DNA of 64,000 nt from Jatrophihabitans telluris. GTDB lineage: Bacteria > Actinomycetota > Actinomycetes > Mycobacteriales > Jatrophihabitantaceae. How positions within the stretch are numbered: position 1 is the first letter of the stretch; each line of letters opens with the position of its first letter. The notes under the pieces were generated by a model. It saw only the letters and a list, made by a program, of their open reading frames with translations. It ran no database searches and was not told where the DNA came from. Shown one piece after another: positions 27,194-35,387 of the stretch. Both the position numbers and the translations under genes were made by a program. Location of the stretch: the NCBI RefSeq assembly GCF_023516435.1, contig NZ_CP097332.1, positions 248,001-312,000 on the forward strand. Direction: 5' to 3'.

Positions 27194-27381
27194 CGCGGCC
27201 CGCTCCGCAGCTGGGTCGGACTGAGTGGTCCAAGGACGGCTTCAGGCCGGGTTCAGGACAAACATGGGGAACTGCCTGGGGAATCTGGGGGAGCGATCCC
27301 GATTCCCCAACGGCGGCCTGCTCCTAGCGTCGTGACCAAGAGATCAGCCGATCTCCTCAGTCATCTCAGCAAGGAGTCACC

Positions 27382-27633
27382 ATGCCTCTGTTCATGGACA
27401 TGCACACCATTGCCGGCGGCGTCACGATCGACGACCTCGCCCAGGCCCACGCCGCCGACCTCAAGGTTCAGGGCGCGCACGACGTCCGGTACCTGCGCTA
27501 CTGGGTCAACGAGGAAGGCGGCCGGGTGTTCTGTCTCGTCGAAGCTCCGTCGGCCGAAGCCGCCAACGCGGTTCATCGCGAATCCCACGGCCTGGTCGCC
27601 GACGCGCTGTTCGAAGTGCAGGAGGGGTTGTGA
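27382..27633 (+). CDS. DUF4242 (SCO4226-type) small protein
   Basis: 83 residues. PLFMDMHTIAGGVTIDDLAQ, the central VRYLRYWVNEEGGRVFCLVEAPSAEAA and HRESHGLVADALFEV define the DUF4242 ferredoxin-like fold. A Streptomyces relative (SCO4226) binds nickel; the His and Asp residues near the N-terminus and in HRESHG are candidate ligands here. Shine-Dalgarno aaggag precedes the ATG. The stop overlaps the GTG of the secreted protein downstream, so the two are coupled. Confidence 0.85.
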   Translation: MPLFMDMHTIAGGVTIDDLAQAHAADLKVQGAHDVRYLRYWVNEEGGRVFCLVEAPSAEAANAVHRESHGLVADALFEVQEGL

Positions 27634-28211
27634 AGCGCGCGCATTGGCTGGCCGTGCTGTCCGGTCTGCTGGTCTTCGCACTGGCTCCGGCCGCCCTCGC
27701 CGTTCCACGAATGCTGGGAACGCACCACGGCGGGGTGGGCCGGTCGCAACAGATCCGCCTTATCAGGCAGGCCACCGACGAATTCCACAACATCGCCGAA
27801 GCCGAGGACGCCGGATACGGCGCGTTCAAGGACATCAACGGCGTCTCCTGCATAGACATGCCGGACATGCCGGGTATGAAGGGCGGTGCGATGGGCGTGC
27901 ACTTCGTCAATCCGAACCTCGTCGGCGACCCCAACATCGACCCGTCGAAGCCAGAAGCTCTCGTCTATGCACCTGAGCGTGACGGGACGTTGCGCCTGGC
28001 CGCGGTCGAATTCATCGTCGACAAGGCCACCTGGGACGCGAAGAACGCCGCCCCGCCCCTGCTGTTCCCGGGGCATCCGTTCAACGTGACGACCGCGCCG
28101 AACCGCTACGGCCTGAACACGTTCTACTCCCAGCACGTCTGGGCGTGGAAATCGAACCCGTCAGGACAGCTGAGCATGTGGAACCCGAGCGTCCACTGCG
28201 CCTGGGCCTGA
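27630..28211 (+). CDS. Secreted protein of unknown function (MGVHFVN family)
   Basis: 193 residues with a signal peptide (about 1-25: KRAHWLAVLSGLLVFALAPAALA, with likely cleavage after ALA). The mature protein starts with a His-rich LGTHHGGVG, followed by RQATDEFHNIAEAEDAGYG, GAMGVHFVNPNLV, a YAPERDGTLRLAAVEFIVDKATW segment and a C-terminal YSQHVWAWKSNPSG...NPSVHCAW. Similar secreted proteins occur widely without a known function. Start GTG overlaps the DUF4242 stop, and a strong hairpin terminator follows the gene. The histidines suggest metal or haem contact, but this is inference. Confidence 0.75.
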   Translation: MKRAHWLAVLSGLLVFALAPAALAVPRMLGTHHGGVGRSQQIRLIRQATDEFHNIAEAEDAGYGAFKDINGVSCIDMPDMPGMKGGAMGVHFVNPNLVGDPNIDPSKPEALVYAPERDGTLRLAAVEFIVDKATWDAKNAAPPLLFPGHPFNVTTAPNRYGLNTFYSQHVWAWKSNPSGQLSMWNPSVHCAWA

Positions 28212-28252
28212 CCGCACGCACGGCAACGGGGGACGTTGCCGACCGAAGCGGA

Positions 28253-28284
28253 CCCCGCGCGACTGAATGTCGCGCGGGGCTCTT
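28253..28284 (+). terminator. Hairpin terminator after DUF4242-secreted protein operon
   Basis: ccccgcgcgac, five bases, gtcgcgcgggg (11-bp perfect stem at 28253-28263 and 28269-28279), followed by ctctttc. It separates the two-gene unit from the LuxR-type regulator. Confidence 0.85.
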
Positions 28285-28317
28285 TCGGCAGGAAACGTCG
28301 TGGAGTATTCGGAAATC

Positions 28318-30930
28318 ATGGAGGACACTTCCAGCATGGCGCTGGTCGAACGGGACCTGCAGCTCGCCGAGCTGCGTTCCTACGCCGAACGGGCCGCGGC
28401 TGGTGAGGGACGGCTGGTGCTGCTGGCCGGAGAAGCAGGCGTGGGCAAGTCCGTACTTCTCGAGCGCTTCGAGACCGACGGATGCCCTCCCGCGACCTGG
28501 GCGTGGGGAACGTGCGACGGACTGTCCACGCCCCGTCCGCTGGCGCCGCTGTACGACCTGGCATCCACCCTCGGCGGCCGGCTCGCCGAGCTGCTGGACG
28601 GCCACCCCGAACGTGAGGAACTGTTCCGGGCACTGCTCGGGCAGATCTCGCAGAGCCAGAGCCTGCAGGTGCTCGTCGTCGAGGACATCCACTGGGCCGA
28701 CGAGGCAACCCTCGATCTGCTGCGCTTCCTGGCGCGCCGGATTCGTACGGCATCCGTCCTGTTGATCGCCACCTATCGCGATGACGCCATGGCCACGGCA
28801 CTGCCGCTGCGGCTCGCGCTCGGAGAACTCGGCAGCCTGCGCTGGACACACCGCATCCAGCTGCCGACACTGTCGCCGGCCGCGGTGCGTTCGCTGGCCT
28901 CGGGATCGGACCTCGACCCGCAGGAATTGTTCGATCTCACCGGGGGAAACCCGTTCTTCGTCACGGAGGTGATCGCCGCCTGTGACGCTTCCCCGACCGC
29001 CGTCCCGCTGTCGGCGCGCGATGCCGTTTTCGCTCGCGCGGCTCGACTGTCCGACCCCGCCTTTCTCGTGCTGGCCTACGCCTCGCTGATCGGCGCCCGG
29101 ATCGAGCCGTCGCTGCTGATGCGGGCGGCGCGTTGTCCTCCGGACATGCTCGATGAGTTGATCGGCTCGGGATTGCTCGTCGAAGACGGATTGTCCTTAC
29201 GGTTCCGGCACGATATCGCCCGTCTGGTCGTGGAGCAGCAGATCGCCGCGCACCGGCGCCGGGCGATCCACGCCGACGTGCTGGCCGCGCTGCGATCGGC
29301 CCTGAGCCCGGACGACGCCCGCCTGGCCTTCCACGCCGAGGGAGCCGAGGACCTGCCCGCGGTCTTGGAATTCTCGACGCGGGCCGCCCGCCGTGCGGGA
29401 TCGCTCGGCGCCCACCGCGAGGCCGCCGCTCAGTACCAGCGGGCGTTGCGGGCCAGTGACGGGGCGGACGCCGCCACGGTTGCCACTCTCTACGGCGGGT
29501 TGGCGGTCGAGGCGTCCCTGGGCGATGGGTGGCATACCTCCGCCGAGGCCGACGAGCGCGCCCTGGCGCTGTGGCGCGCGCTGGGAAATCGTCGCCAGGA
29601 AGGTGAAACCCTTCGCCGGTACGCGCTGGCGCTCAAGAGTCTGTGCCGGGGCGACGAGGCCCTGGAAGCGGCCCGGCAGGCCGTCGAGATCCTGGAGCCG
29701 ATGGGTCCTGGACGCGAACTGGCCTGGGCCTACGTGAGCCTGGCCGGAATCCAGATGACGCGCGACGCCACCGCCGAGGCGATCGAGCTGGCCCATCGCG
29801 CCTGCGACATCGCGCGGCAGGTCGGCGCCTTCGACGTCATCGCCGACGCCCTGAACACCGAGGGGTGCGCTCGATCGGCCACTGACCCTGGGTGGGTCGA
29901 ATTCCTGCGCCGGTCACTGGAACTCTCGCTGTCGCACAACCTGCAACCGCAAGCCGGACGGGCGTACAACAACCTGTTCGGTGGACTGACCGACCACTAC
30001 CGCTTCGCCGAGGCCGAGCAGTACTTCATCGACGGGATCGCCTACGCGCAGGAACACGATCTGGGCATCTACATCTACTGCCTGCGCGCAACCCGTACGA
30101 CCGCACTGCGCGAACGTGGCCGGTGGGACGAGGCGATCGCCCTGGCTCAGCAGCTGCTCGAGGAGAGCGTGACCTCGCCCCAGACCCGGATCTGCCCGAA
30201 CATCCACTCCGGCCTGATCTATGCCCGCCGGGGCGACTCCCGAGCCTGGCTCCACCTGGACGAGGGACTGGAGGAGGCCGAACCGACGTCCGAGCCGCAG
30301 TACATCGTGTCGGTACGGCTGGCTCGGGCCGAGGCGTTCTGGCTTGCGGGCCGGATCGAACCGGCCCGCCGCGAGGCAGAACTGGCCGCCGAACTGAGCG
30401 CGGGCCTGGACCCGTGGCTGCGGGGTTGCCTGTCGTCGTGGCTTCGTCGTACGTCCTCCTCGCGCAGGGTCGCCGGCGACGTCGCCGAGCCCTTCCGCCT
30501 CGCGGCCGCCGGTCGCGTCGCGGATGCCGTCGCCTGTTGGGACGAACTCGAATGCCCCTACGAGGCCGCCCTCGCGTTGCTGGACGCCGGCGACGAGCGC
30601 TCGCTGCGGCAGGCACTGCGCCGGTTGGACGAACTGGGCGCGGTGGCCGCGGCCTCGGTCGTGCGCCGGGTGCTGCGCGAACGCGGCATCAGGTCCGTTC
30701 CGGTCGGCCCCCGCCGGGCGACCAGAGCCCATCCGATGGGCCTGACTCCTCGCGAACGGGAGGTGCTGGAACTGCTGTGCCGCCAGCGCAGCAACGCCGA
30801 GATCGCCCGCGAGCTGTTCATCTCGGCCAAGACGGTCGACCACCATGTCTCGGCCGTGCTGTCCAAGCTCGGCGTGACGAGCCGGGAACGAGCCGCGGCG
30901 TCGGCCCGGTCGCTCGGACTGGTGTCGTGA
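28318..30930 (+). CDS. Large ATP-binding LuxR-family regulator (LAL/MalT-type)
   Basis: About 870 residues from the ATG at 28318 (28336 also possible; an earlier start would overlap the terminator). The N-terminal AAA-type ATPase (about 8-250) has Walker A GEAGVGKS and Walker [13 protein letters not shown] helical TPR-like middle region (about 330-780) follows, then a C-terminal LuxR HTH (about 805-865: [45 protein letters not shown]). Such proteins activate pathway genes after binding a signal and ATP. No obvious target gene apart from its upstream neighbours is nearby. Confidence 0.9.
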   Translation: MEDTSSMALVERDLQLAELRSYAERAAAGEGRLVLLAGEAGVGKSVLLERFETDGCPPATWAWGTCDGLSTPRPLAPLYDLASTLGGRLAELLDGHPEREELFRALLGQISQSQSLQVLVVEDIHWADEATLDLLRFLARRIRTASVLLIATYRDDAMATALPLRLALGELGSLRWTHRIQLPTLSPAAVRSLASGSDLDPQELFDLTGGNPFFVTEVIAACDASPTAVPLSARDAVFARAARLSDPAFLVLAYASLIGARIEPSLLMRAARCPPDMLDELIGSGLLVEDGLSLRFRHDIARLVVEQQIAAHRRRAIHADVLAALRSALSPDDARLAFHAEGAEDLPAVLEFSTRAARRAGSLGAHREAAAQYQRALRASDGADAATVATLYGGLAVEASLGDGWHTSAEADERALALWRALGNRRQEGETLRRYALALKSLCRGDEALEAARQAVEILEPMGPGRELAWAYVSLAGIQMTRDATAEAIELAHRACDIARQVGAFDVIADALNTEGCARSATDPGWVEFLRRSLELSLSHNLQPQAGRAYNNLFGGLTDHYRFAEAEQYFIDGIAYAQEHDLGIYIYCLRATRTTALRERGRWDEAIALAQQLLEESVTSPQTRICPNIHSGLIYARRGDSRAWLHLDEGLEEAEPTSEPQYIVSVRLARAEAFWLAGRIEPARREAELAAELSAGLDPWLRGCLSSWLRRTSSSRRVAGDVAEPFRLAAAGRVADAVACWDELECPYEAALALLDAGDERSLRQALRRLDELGAVAAASVVRRVLRERGIRSVPVGPRRATRAHPMGLTPREREVLELLCRQRSNAEIARELFISAKTVDHHVSAVLSKLGVTSRERAAASARSLGLVS

Positions 30931-31116
30931 ACGGATTCCGATGGCTGCACGTTCGTGGTCTCCGCGGGAGGCCTATTGCGCGGGGACCGCGACGCCACAG
31001 TCGGACGGTCTTAACACGTCCCTAGGTAGAGAGCCGTATCACGATCCTGACCCGGCCCTCCTGCCAGGCGAATCATCCTCGGCCGCCATAGCGCTGCCGT
31101 ACCCAAGGGAGCTGCC

Positions 31117-31911
31117 ATGTTCACATCACGTGTCTCGACCGTCCGGGTGGTCACCCGTTACGCGGTAGCGGCCTCGTCCGCGGTCCTCGCGGCGGCCGCA
31201 CTGGCCGCGGTGACCGGTGCCGGCGCTGGGGCGAGCACACCGCCGTCCTGCAGCAACGCGGTGCTGCGTGTGACCCACGCGCCGCAGCAGGGCGCCACCG
31301 GCCACGGCTCGGTCGTCGTCCTGTTCCGCAACGCGGGCCCCGCCGCCTGCACGCTCTTCGGCTACCCGGGCTTCGACGCGATCAGCGCGTCCGGGCACGT
31401 GCTGGCCCACGCCCGGCGAACGCTGAACGGTTTCGCAGGCGGCGCCACCGCAGTCAGGACGATCACCCTGCCGTCTCACGGCTATGCCTCCGCGACGGCC
31501 GAGTGGATGAACTTCAACCCGCAGACGTCCGGCCCGTGCGCCTTCTCCCACACCGTGAACTCGACGCCGCCCAACACCACCCGGACGACGTCGCTGACCA
31601 TCGGTGCCAGCGTGTGCGACCTGCAGATTCACCCGGTCGTGGCGGGCACAACTCACAACGACGCCTTTGCCCGGGCCCAGGTCAAGTGGATGGAGGGTGC
31701 GAAGGTGAGCTCGGCCCAGCACAACGCCTACTGGATTCCCGCCGACCACTACCTCAAGGCCGACGGCAGCACCTACGCGCCGGAGATCCACTGGCTGGAG
31801 CAGTTGATCCATCTGCCCATCACCGGTCAGACGCACGCTCAGAACGTCGCCTACCGGACCGACATCCACAACCTCAACCTGTTCTTCGGCACGCCCGGCC
31901 TGTACGGCTGA
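31117..31911 (+). CDS. Secreted DUF4232 domain protein
   Basis: 264 residues. A signal peptide (about 1-41, VVTRYAVAASSAVLAAAALAAVTGAGAGA) precedes a DUF4232 domain (about 45-175) with the usual cysteines (PPSCSN, AACTLFGYPGF, GPCAFSH, SVCDLQI). A C-terminal extension of ~85 residues (WMEGAKVSSAQHNAYWIPADHYLKADG ... FFGTPGLYG) is not part of the typical domain and I do not recognise it. Extracellular, function unknown. The stop codon sits in a 9-bp motif that recurs in the repeat at 31943. Confidence 0.85.
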   Translation: MFTSRVSTVRVVTRYAVAASSAVLAAAALAAVTGAGAGASTPPSCSNAVLRVTHAPQQGATGHGSVVVLFRNAGPAACTLFGYPGFDAISASGHVLAHARRTLNGFAGGATAVRTITLPSHGYASATAEWMNFNPQTSGPCAFSHTVNSTPPNTTRTTSLTIGASVCDLQIHPVVAGTTHNDAFARAQVKWMEGAKVSSAQHNAYWIPADHYLKADGSTYAPEIHWLEQLIHLPITGQTHAQNVAYRTDIHNLNLFFGTPGLYG

Positions 31912-31942
31912 GTCCTGCCGCGCGAACGGCTACCGCTGCGGC

Positions 31943-31974
31943 GCTGAGTCCACAGGTAGCTGAGTCCTCAGGTA
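31943..31974. repeat. 16-bp duplication at convergent stop codons
   Basis: gctgagtccacaggta (31943-31958) and gctgagtcctcaggta (31959-31974) differ at one base. The second copy contains the stop codon of the minus-strand MFS gene, and the motif gctgagtcc also spans the stop of the plus-strand DUF4232 gene (31907-31915). Confidence 0.75.
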
Positions 31975-33527
31975 CCGGTGCCGACGAGCTCTTGCTCCGG
32001 TGCGGTGGAACCGCTCGCTCGCCGGGTCCGTCCCGGCAGAGCGACCGCGATGACCACCGCACCGGCCAGGGCTACGACACCGGCGAGGGTGAATCCGCTC
32101 GTCATCGCCGTGGTGAAGCTGTCGTGGGCGGCCTCGAGCAGCCGTAGGCCCGCAGGACCGACCTGCGCTGAGACGGCGTCAGCGTGAGCGATCGAGGGGC
32201 GAGCCGCCTGCACCAGCGGTGCCGGCAGACCACTGGAATCCAGTCCGTGCCGGAACGAGCCGGACACCACGCTGCCGATGATGGCCACGCCGAGGCTGCC
32301 GCCGAGTTCCTGGACGGTGTCGTTGACGGCGCTGCCGACCCCGGCCTGCTCGGCAGGCAACACCGACAGCAGCGACTCGCCTGCCGGGGCCATGACCAGT
32401 CCCATGCCGGCGCCCATGATCGCCACGCCGACGGCCAGGTAGCTGTAGGCCGACGTCGGCGTCGCGCCGGTGAGCAGGAGCAGGCCGCCGCCCATCGCGG
32501 CCAGCCCGGCCGGGACGATGACCCGAACCCCGACCGCCCGCACCAGCAGGCTGCTCAGCGGTGCGGTCACCAGGACCGCGCCTGCGAACGGCAGCGCTCG
32601 CACGCCCGCGGACAGGGCGCTGTAGCCGTGGACCAGCTGCAGGTACTGGGTGAGTGCGAACAACGATCCGAACAGGGCGAAGAACGTGATGCCGATCGCG
32701 GCCGTAGCCGCGGAGAAGGCGCGGTGGCCGAAGACCCGGACATCGATCAGCGGGCTCACCGAGCGCAGTTCGTGCGTGATGAAGGCGGCGAACAGGGCCA
32801 GGCCCAGAACCGCCTCAGCCAGCGTCGTCATCGACGTCCAGCCGCGGTCGGGTCCCTCGATAACGGCATCGACGACGGCAACCAGGGACGCGGCCGACAA
32901 CGCGGCGCCGAGAACGTCCAAGCGAGTGCCCTCCCGGCCGCGGCCGGGCAGGTCGGGGATCACGGTCACGACGAGCACGAGCGCGACGGCCACCAGTGGG
33001 ACGTTCACCCAGAAGACCGATCCCCAGTAGAAGTGGGCCAGCAGCAATCCGCCCAGTGTGGGTCCGACCACGATCCCGATGCCCGCGACGGCCGACCACG
33101 CCCCGATCGCCGCTGCCCGCTCCCGCACCGGAAAGACGGCGCTCAGCAGCGAGAGGGTGGCGGGCATGACGAACGCGGCGCCGACGCCCATGACCGCGCG
33201 CGCCGCGATCAGGCTGCTCGCGCCGCCGGACAGCGCGGCTGCGGCCGAGCCGAGCGCGAAGACGGCCAGCCCGAACTGCAGCGCGCGTCGGCGGCCGTAG
33301 CGATCCCCAAGTGCTCCGGCCGCGATCAGCAGGGCGGCGAAGGTCAGGGTGTAGGCGTCGGTTATCCACTGCAGGTCGGTGGTGGAAGCCTGGAGCGCCC
33401 GAGCCAGAGTGGGCAGCGCGGTGTTCAGGATCGTGTTGTCGATGACGACGATCAGCAGCGACAGGCAGAGGACGCCGAGAATCGCGCGGCGCCGCGGGTG
33501 CCCGACGGTGGGGTCGATTGTGGTCAT
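31968..33527 (-). CDS. DHA2-type MFS drug transporter
   Basis: 519 residues with about 14 membrane helices. Helix 1 carries IDNTILNTALPTLAR, the loop after helix 2 GALGDRYGRRRALQ, and the C-motif region GIGIVVGPTLGGLLLAHFYWGSVFWVNVP. Divergent from a TetR regulator with repeated cagtaaacg.ctg boxes between them. It converges on the DUF4232 gene. Likely exports antibiotics or other hydrophobic cations. Confidence 0.93.
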   Translation of the reverse strand: MTTIDPTVGHPRRRAILGVLCLSLLIVVIDNTILNTALPTLARALQASTTDLQWITDAYTLTFAALLIAAGALGDRYGRRRALQFGLAVFALGSAAAALSGGASSLIAARAVMGVGAAFVMPATLSLLSAVFPVRERAAAIGAWSAVAGIGIVVGPTLGGLLLAHFYWGSVFWVNVPLVAVALVLVVTVIPDLPGRGREGTRLDVLGAALSAASLVAVVDAVIEGPDRGWTSMTTLAEAVLGLALFAAFITHELRSVSPLIDVRVFGHRAFSAATAAIGITFFALFGSLFALTQYLQLVHGYSALSAGVRALPFAGAVLVTAPLSSLLVRAVGVRVIVPAGLAAMGGGLLLLTGATPTSAYSYLAVGVAIMGAGMGLVMAPAGESLLSVLPAEQAGVGSAVNDTVQELGGSLGVAIIGSVVSGSFRHGLDSSGLPAPLVQAARPSIAHADAVSAQVGPAGLRLLEAAHDSFTTAMTSGFTLAGVVALAGAVVIAVALPGRTRRASGSTAPEQELVGTGT

Positions 33528-33548
33528 GAGGGGCTCCCTTACGGGCGT

Positions 33549-33603
33549 CAGTAAACGACTGTTGGGTTACGTCCGTTAGTTTTACTCCATCAGTAAACGG
33601 CTG
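33549..33603. promoter_or_regulatory. TetR operator candidates (two CAGTAAACGnCTG boxes)
   Basis: cagtaaacgactg at 33549-33561 and cagtaaacggctg at 33591-33603 differ at one base; each has a partial palindrome cagt...actg/gctg. Between them lies gttttac-tccatca-gtaaac, which is also dyad-symmetric. Located between divergent MFS and TetR genes; the second box is 12 bp from the TetR GTG. Confidence 0.6.
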
Positions 33604-33615
33604 TAAAGTGATTGC

Positions 33616-34251
33616 GTGACAGAATCGGCGATGCGGGAGCGAAACCGGCGCGGCGAGGGCAGCAGGCTGCGAGAGGACATCCTCGACGCGGCGGCTGAAC
33701 TGCTCGACGCCAGTGGCAACGAGCAGGACGTGACGCTCCGCGCTGTGGCCCGCCGCGTCGGCATTTCCGCACCGTCCATCTACGCGCACTTTCCCGACCG
33801 CGAAGCGATCGTCGAAGCCGTCGTCGATGCCGCGTTCCTCGAATTCAACGAGGCCATCGCCGCCGAGGCCGCCACCGAGACCGATCCGCTGCGCCGCCTG
33901 CACGCTGGATGCTCGGGCTACCTGAAGTTCGCCGCCGAGCGCCCCAATCGCTACCGGCTGCTTTTTCAGCGGCGGATGATCCCGACACCCGAGGGGTCGG
34001 TGCAACGCCCCGTTCCCACCCTGCGAACCGACGGCTTCCGGCTGCTCGTCGACACCCTGGCCGACTGCGTCGAAGCGGGAGCCTCGAGCAGCACCGATCC
34101 GTTCGCCGACGCTGCCGCGATCTGGGTCGGGATGCACGGCTTCGCGACCCTGCGCGCCGAACTGTGCGACTTCCCGTGGCCCCCCTCGCAAGACATGCTC
34201 ACCCGGATCGTCGACGGGTTGGGGCGCATCACGACGCAGTCGCGCGGCTGA
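33616..34251 (+). CDS. TetR family transcriptional regulator
   Basis: 211 residues from a GTG start. The HTH (about 15-65) is REDILDAAAELLDASGNEQDVTLRAVARRVGISAPSIYAHFPDREAIVEAV. The C-terminal domain is of the TetR_C WHG type (LKFAAERPNRYRLLFQRRM, WVGMHGFATLRAELCDFPWP). Likely represses the divergent MFS pump at 31968-33527 and itself through the two boxes upstream. Confidence 0.93.
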   Translation: MTESAMRERNRRGEGSRLREDILDAAAELLDASGNEQDVTLRAVARRVGISAPSIYAHFPDREAIVEAVVDAAFLEFNEAIAAEAATETDPLRRLHAGCSGYLKFAAERPNRYRLLFQRRMIPTPEGSVQRPVPTLRTDGFRLLVDTLADCVEAGASSSTDPFADAAAIWVGMHGFATLRAELCDFPWPPSQDMLTRIVDGLGRITTQSRG

Positions 34252-34343
34252 ACCCGACCGCCCGCTCGGCCGTAGGGTGAAGCAGGCTCGAAAAGGACGC
34301 CACGGCTTCGCGTTCGACAGGACTTTCGACAGGAGACGCATCG

Positions 34344-35264
34344 ATGGTCAAGGCATTCGGCTACAACGCAAACGGGGGCCCCGAGGTGGCGGAGTTCCTG
34401 GAACTGGATCCGCCCTCGCCGATGGCCGGCGAACTGCTCATCGACGTTCGCGCCGCGGGCGTCAACCCGATCGATTACAAGCTGCGTGCGGGTGCCTACG
34501 GGCCCACGGATCCGTCCGCCTTCCCGGTCGTGCTCGGCGCCGAGGCTTCCGGAGTCGTGCGCGAGGTCGGCGCGGACGTCGAAGGATTCTCGGTCGGGGA
34601 CGAGGTGTTCGGCGCGGTCGCCCCGGGTTCGGGCGGCTACACCGAGGCCACCCTGCTCACTGCGGATGTGAGTGCCCCGAAACCACCTCAGGTGTCCTTC
34701 GAGGCCGCCGCGACCCTGACCGTCGCGGCGGCGACGGCCTACGACGGCGTGACCCAGCTCGGTCTGCGGGCCGGCCAGACCCTGCTCGTCAACGGTGCGA
34801 GTGCGGGCGTGGGCGTGGCGGCACTGCAGATCGCCCGCGATCTCGAGATCAACGCCATCGGGGTTGCGGGCCCGGACAAGGGTCCGTTGATCGAGTCCTT
34901 GGGCGCGACGTTCATCTCCTACGACGACGACGTCGCGGACCAGGTCCGGCAGGTGCTTCCCGACGGCGTCGACGCGATCTTCGACTTGGTGGGCGGCCAC
35001 GGGCTGCGGGTCGTTGCCGAGCTGCTGAACGACCGCAGCAAGCTGATCAGCGCGGCCGACATGGGTACGGTCTCCGAGCTCGGCGGTCATCTCATCCAGC
35101 GCGACCGCGGCCGCCGGGTGCTGGAGATCGTGGCGGGTCTGGTGGCCGACGGCAAGCTCGACCCGAAGGTGGAGGACGTCCGTCCACTGGACGAGGCGGC
35201 CCAGGCGCTGGCGGCGGTCGAGGTCGGCCACGCCCGCGGCAAGGTCGTGATCGTCCCGGCCTGA
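34344..35264 (+). CDS. NADP-dependent quinone oxidoreductase / MDR-family dehydrogenase
   Basis: 306 residues. A GroES-like N-domain (VKAFGYNANGGPEV, GVNPIDYKLRAGAYGP, LGAEASGVVREVGADV) is followed by a Rossmann domain with VNGASAGVGVAALQIA. Zinc ligands of alcohol dehydrogenases are missing, so it is of the zinc-free quinone reductase branch. A GGAG-type Shine-Dalgarno sequence (acaggagacgc) precedes the ATG. The electron acceptor cannot be deduced. Confidence 0.9.
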   Translation: MVKAFGYNANGGPEVAEFLELDPPSPMAGELLIDVRAAGVNPIDYKLRAGAYGPTDPSAFPVVLGAEASGVVREVGADVEGFSVGDEVFGAVAPGSGGYTEATLLTADVSAPKPPQVSFEAAATLTVAAATAYDGVTQLGLRAGQTLLVNGASAGVGVAALQIARDLEINAIGVAGPDKGPLIESLGATFISYDDDVADQVRQVLPDGVDAIFDLVGGHGLRVVAELLNDRSKLISAADMGTVSELGGHLIQRDRGRRVLEIVAGLVADGKLDPKVEDVRPLDEAAQALAAVEVGHARGKVVIVPA

Positions 35265-35387
35265 TGCGGGATCCGCCGCCGCCTCGGGGATCAATTCACT
35301 TCGGTAGCGGGTCAGTCCGCTCTGCGGCTGATTGCACCCCAGCGGGCCCCGGATGATCTTGTGCCCCCGCTGTGAGCGGGCGACTAT

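Noticed and set aside
27278-27308. ggggaatc/gattcccc inverted repeat as a terminator
   Set aside because: The 15-base spacer and lack of a T-run make it weak; it may be an operator, mentioned only with the LuxR finding.
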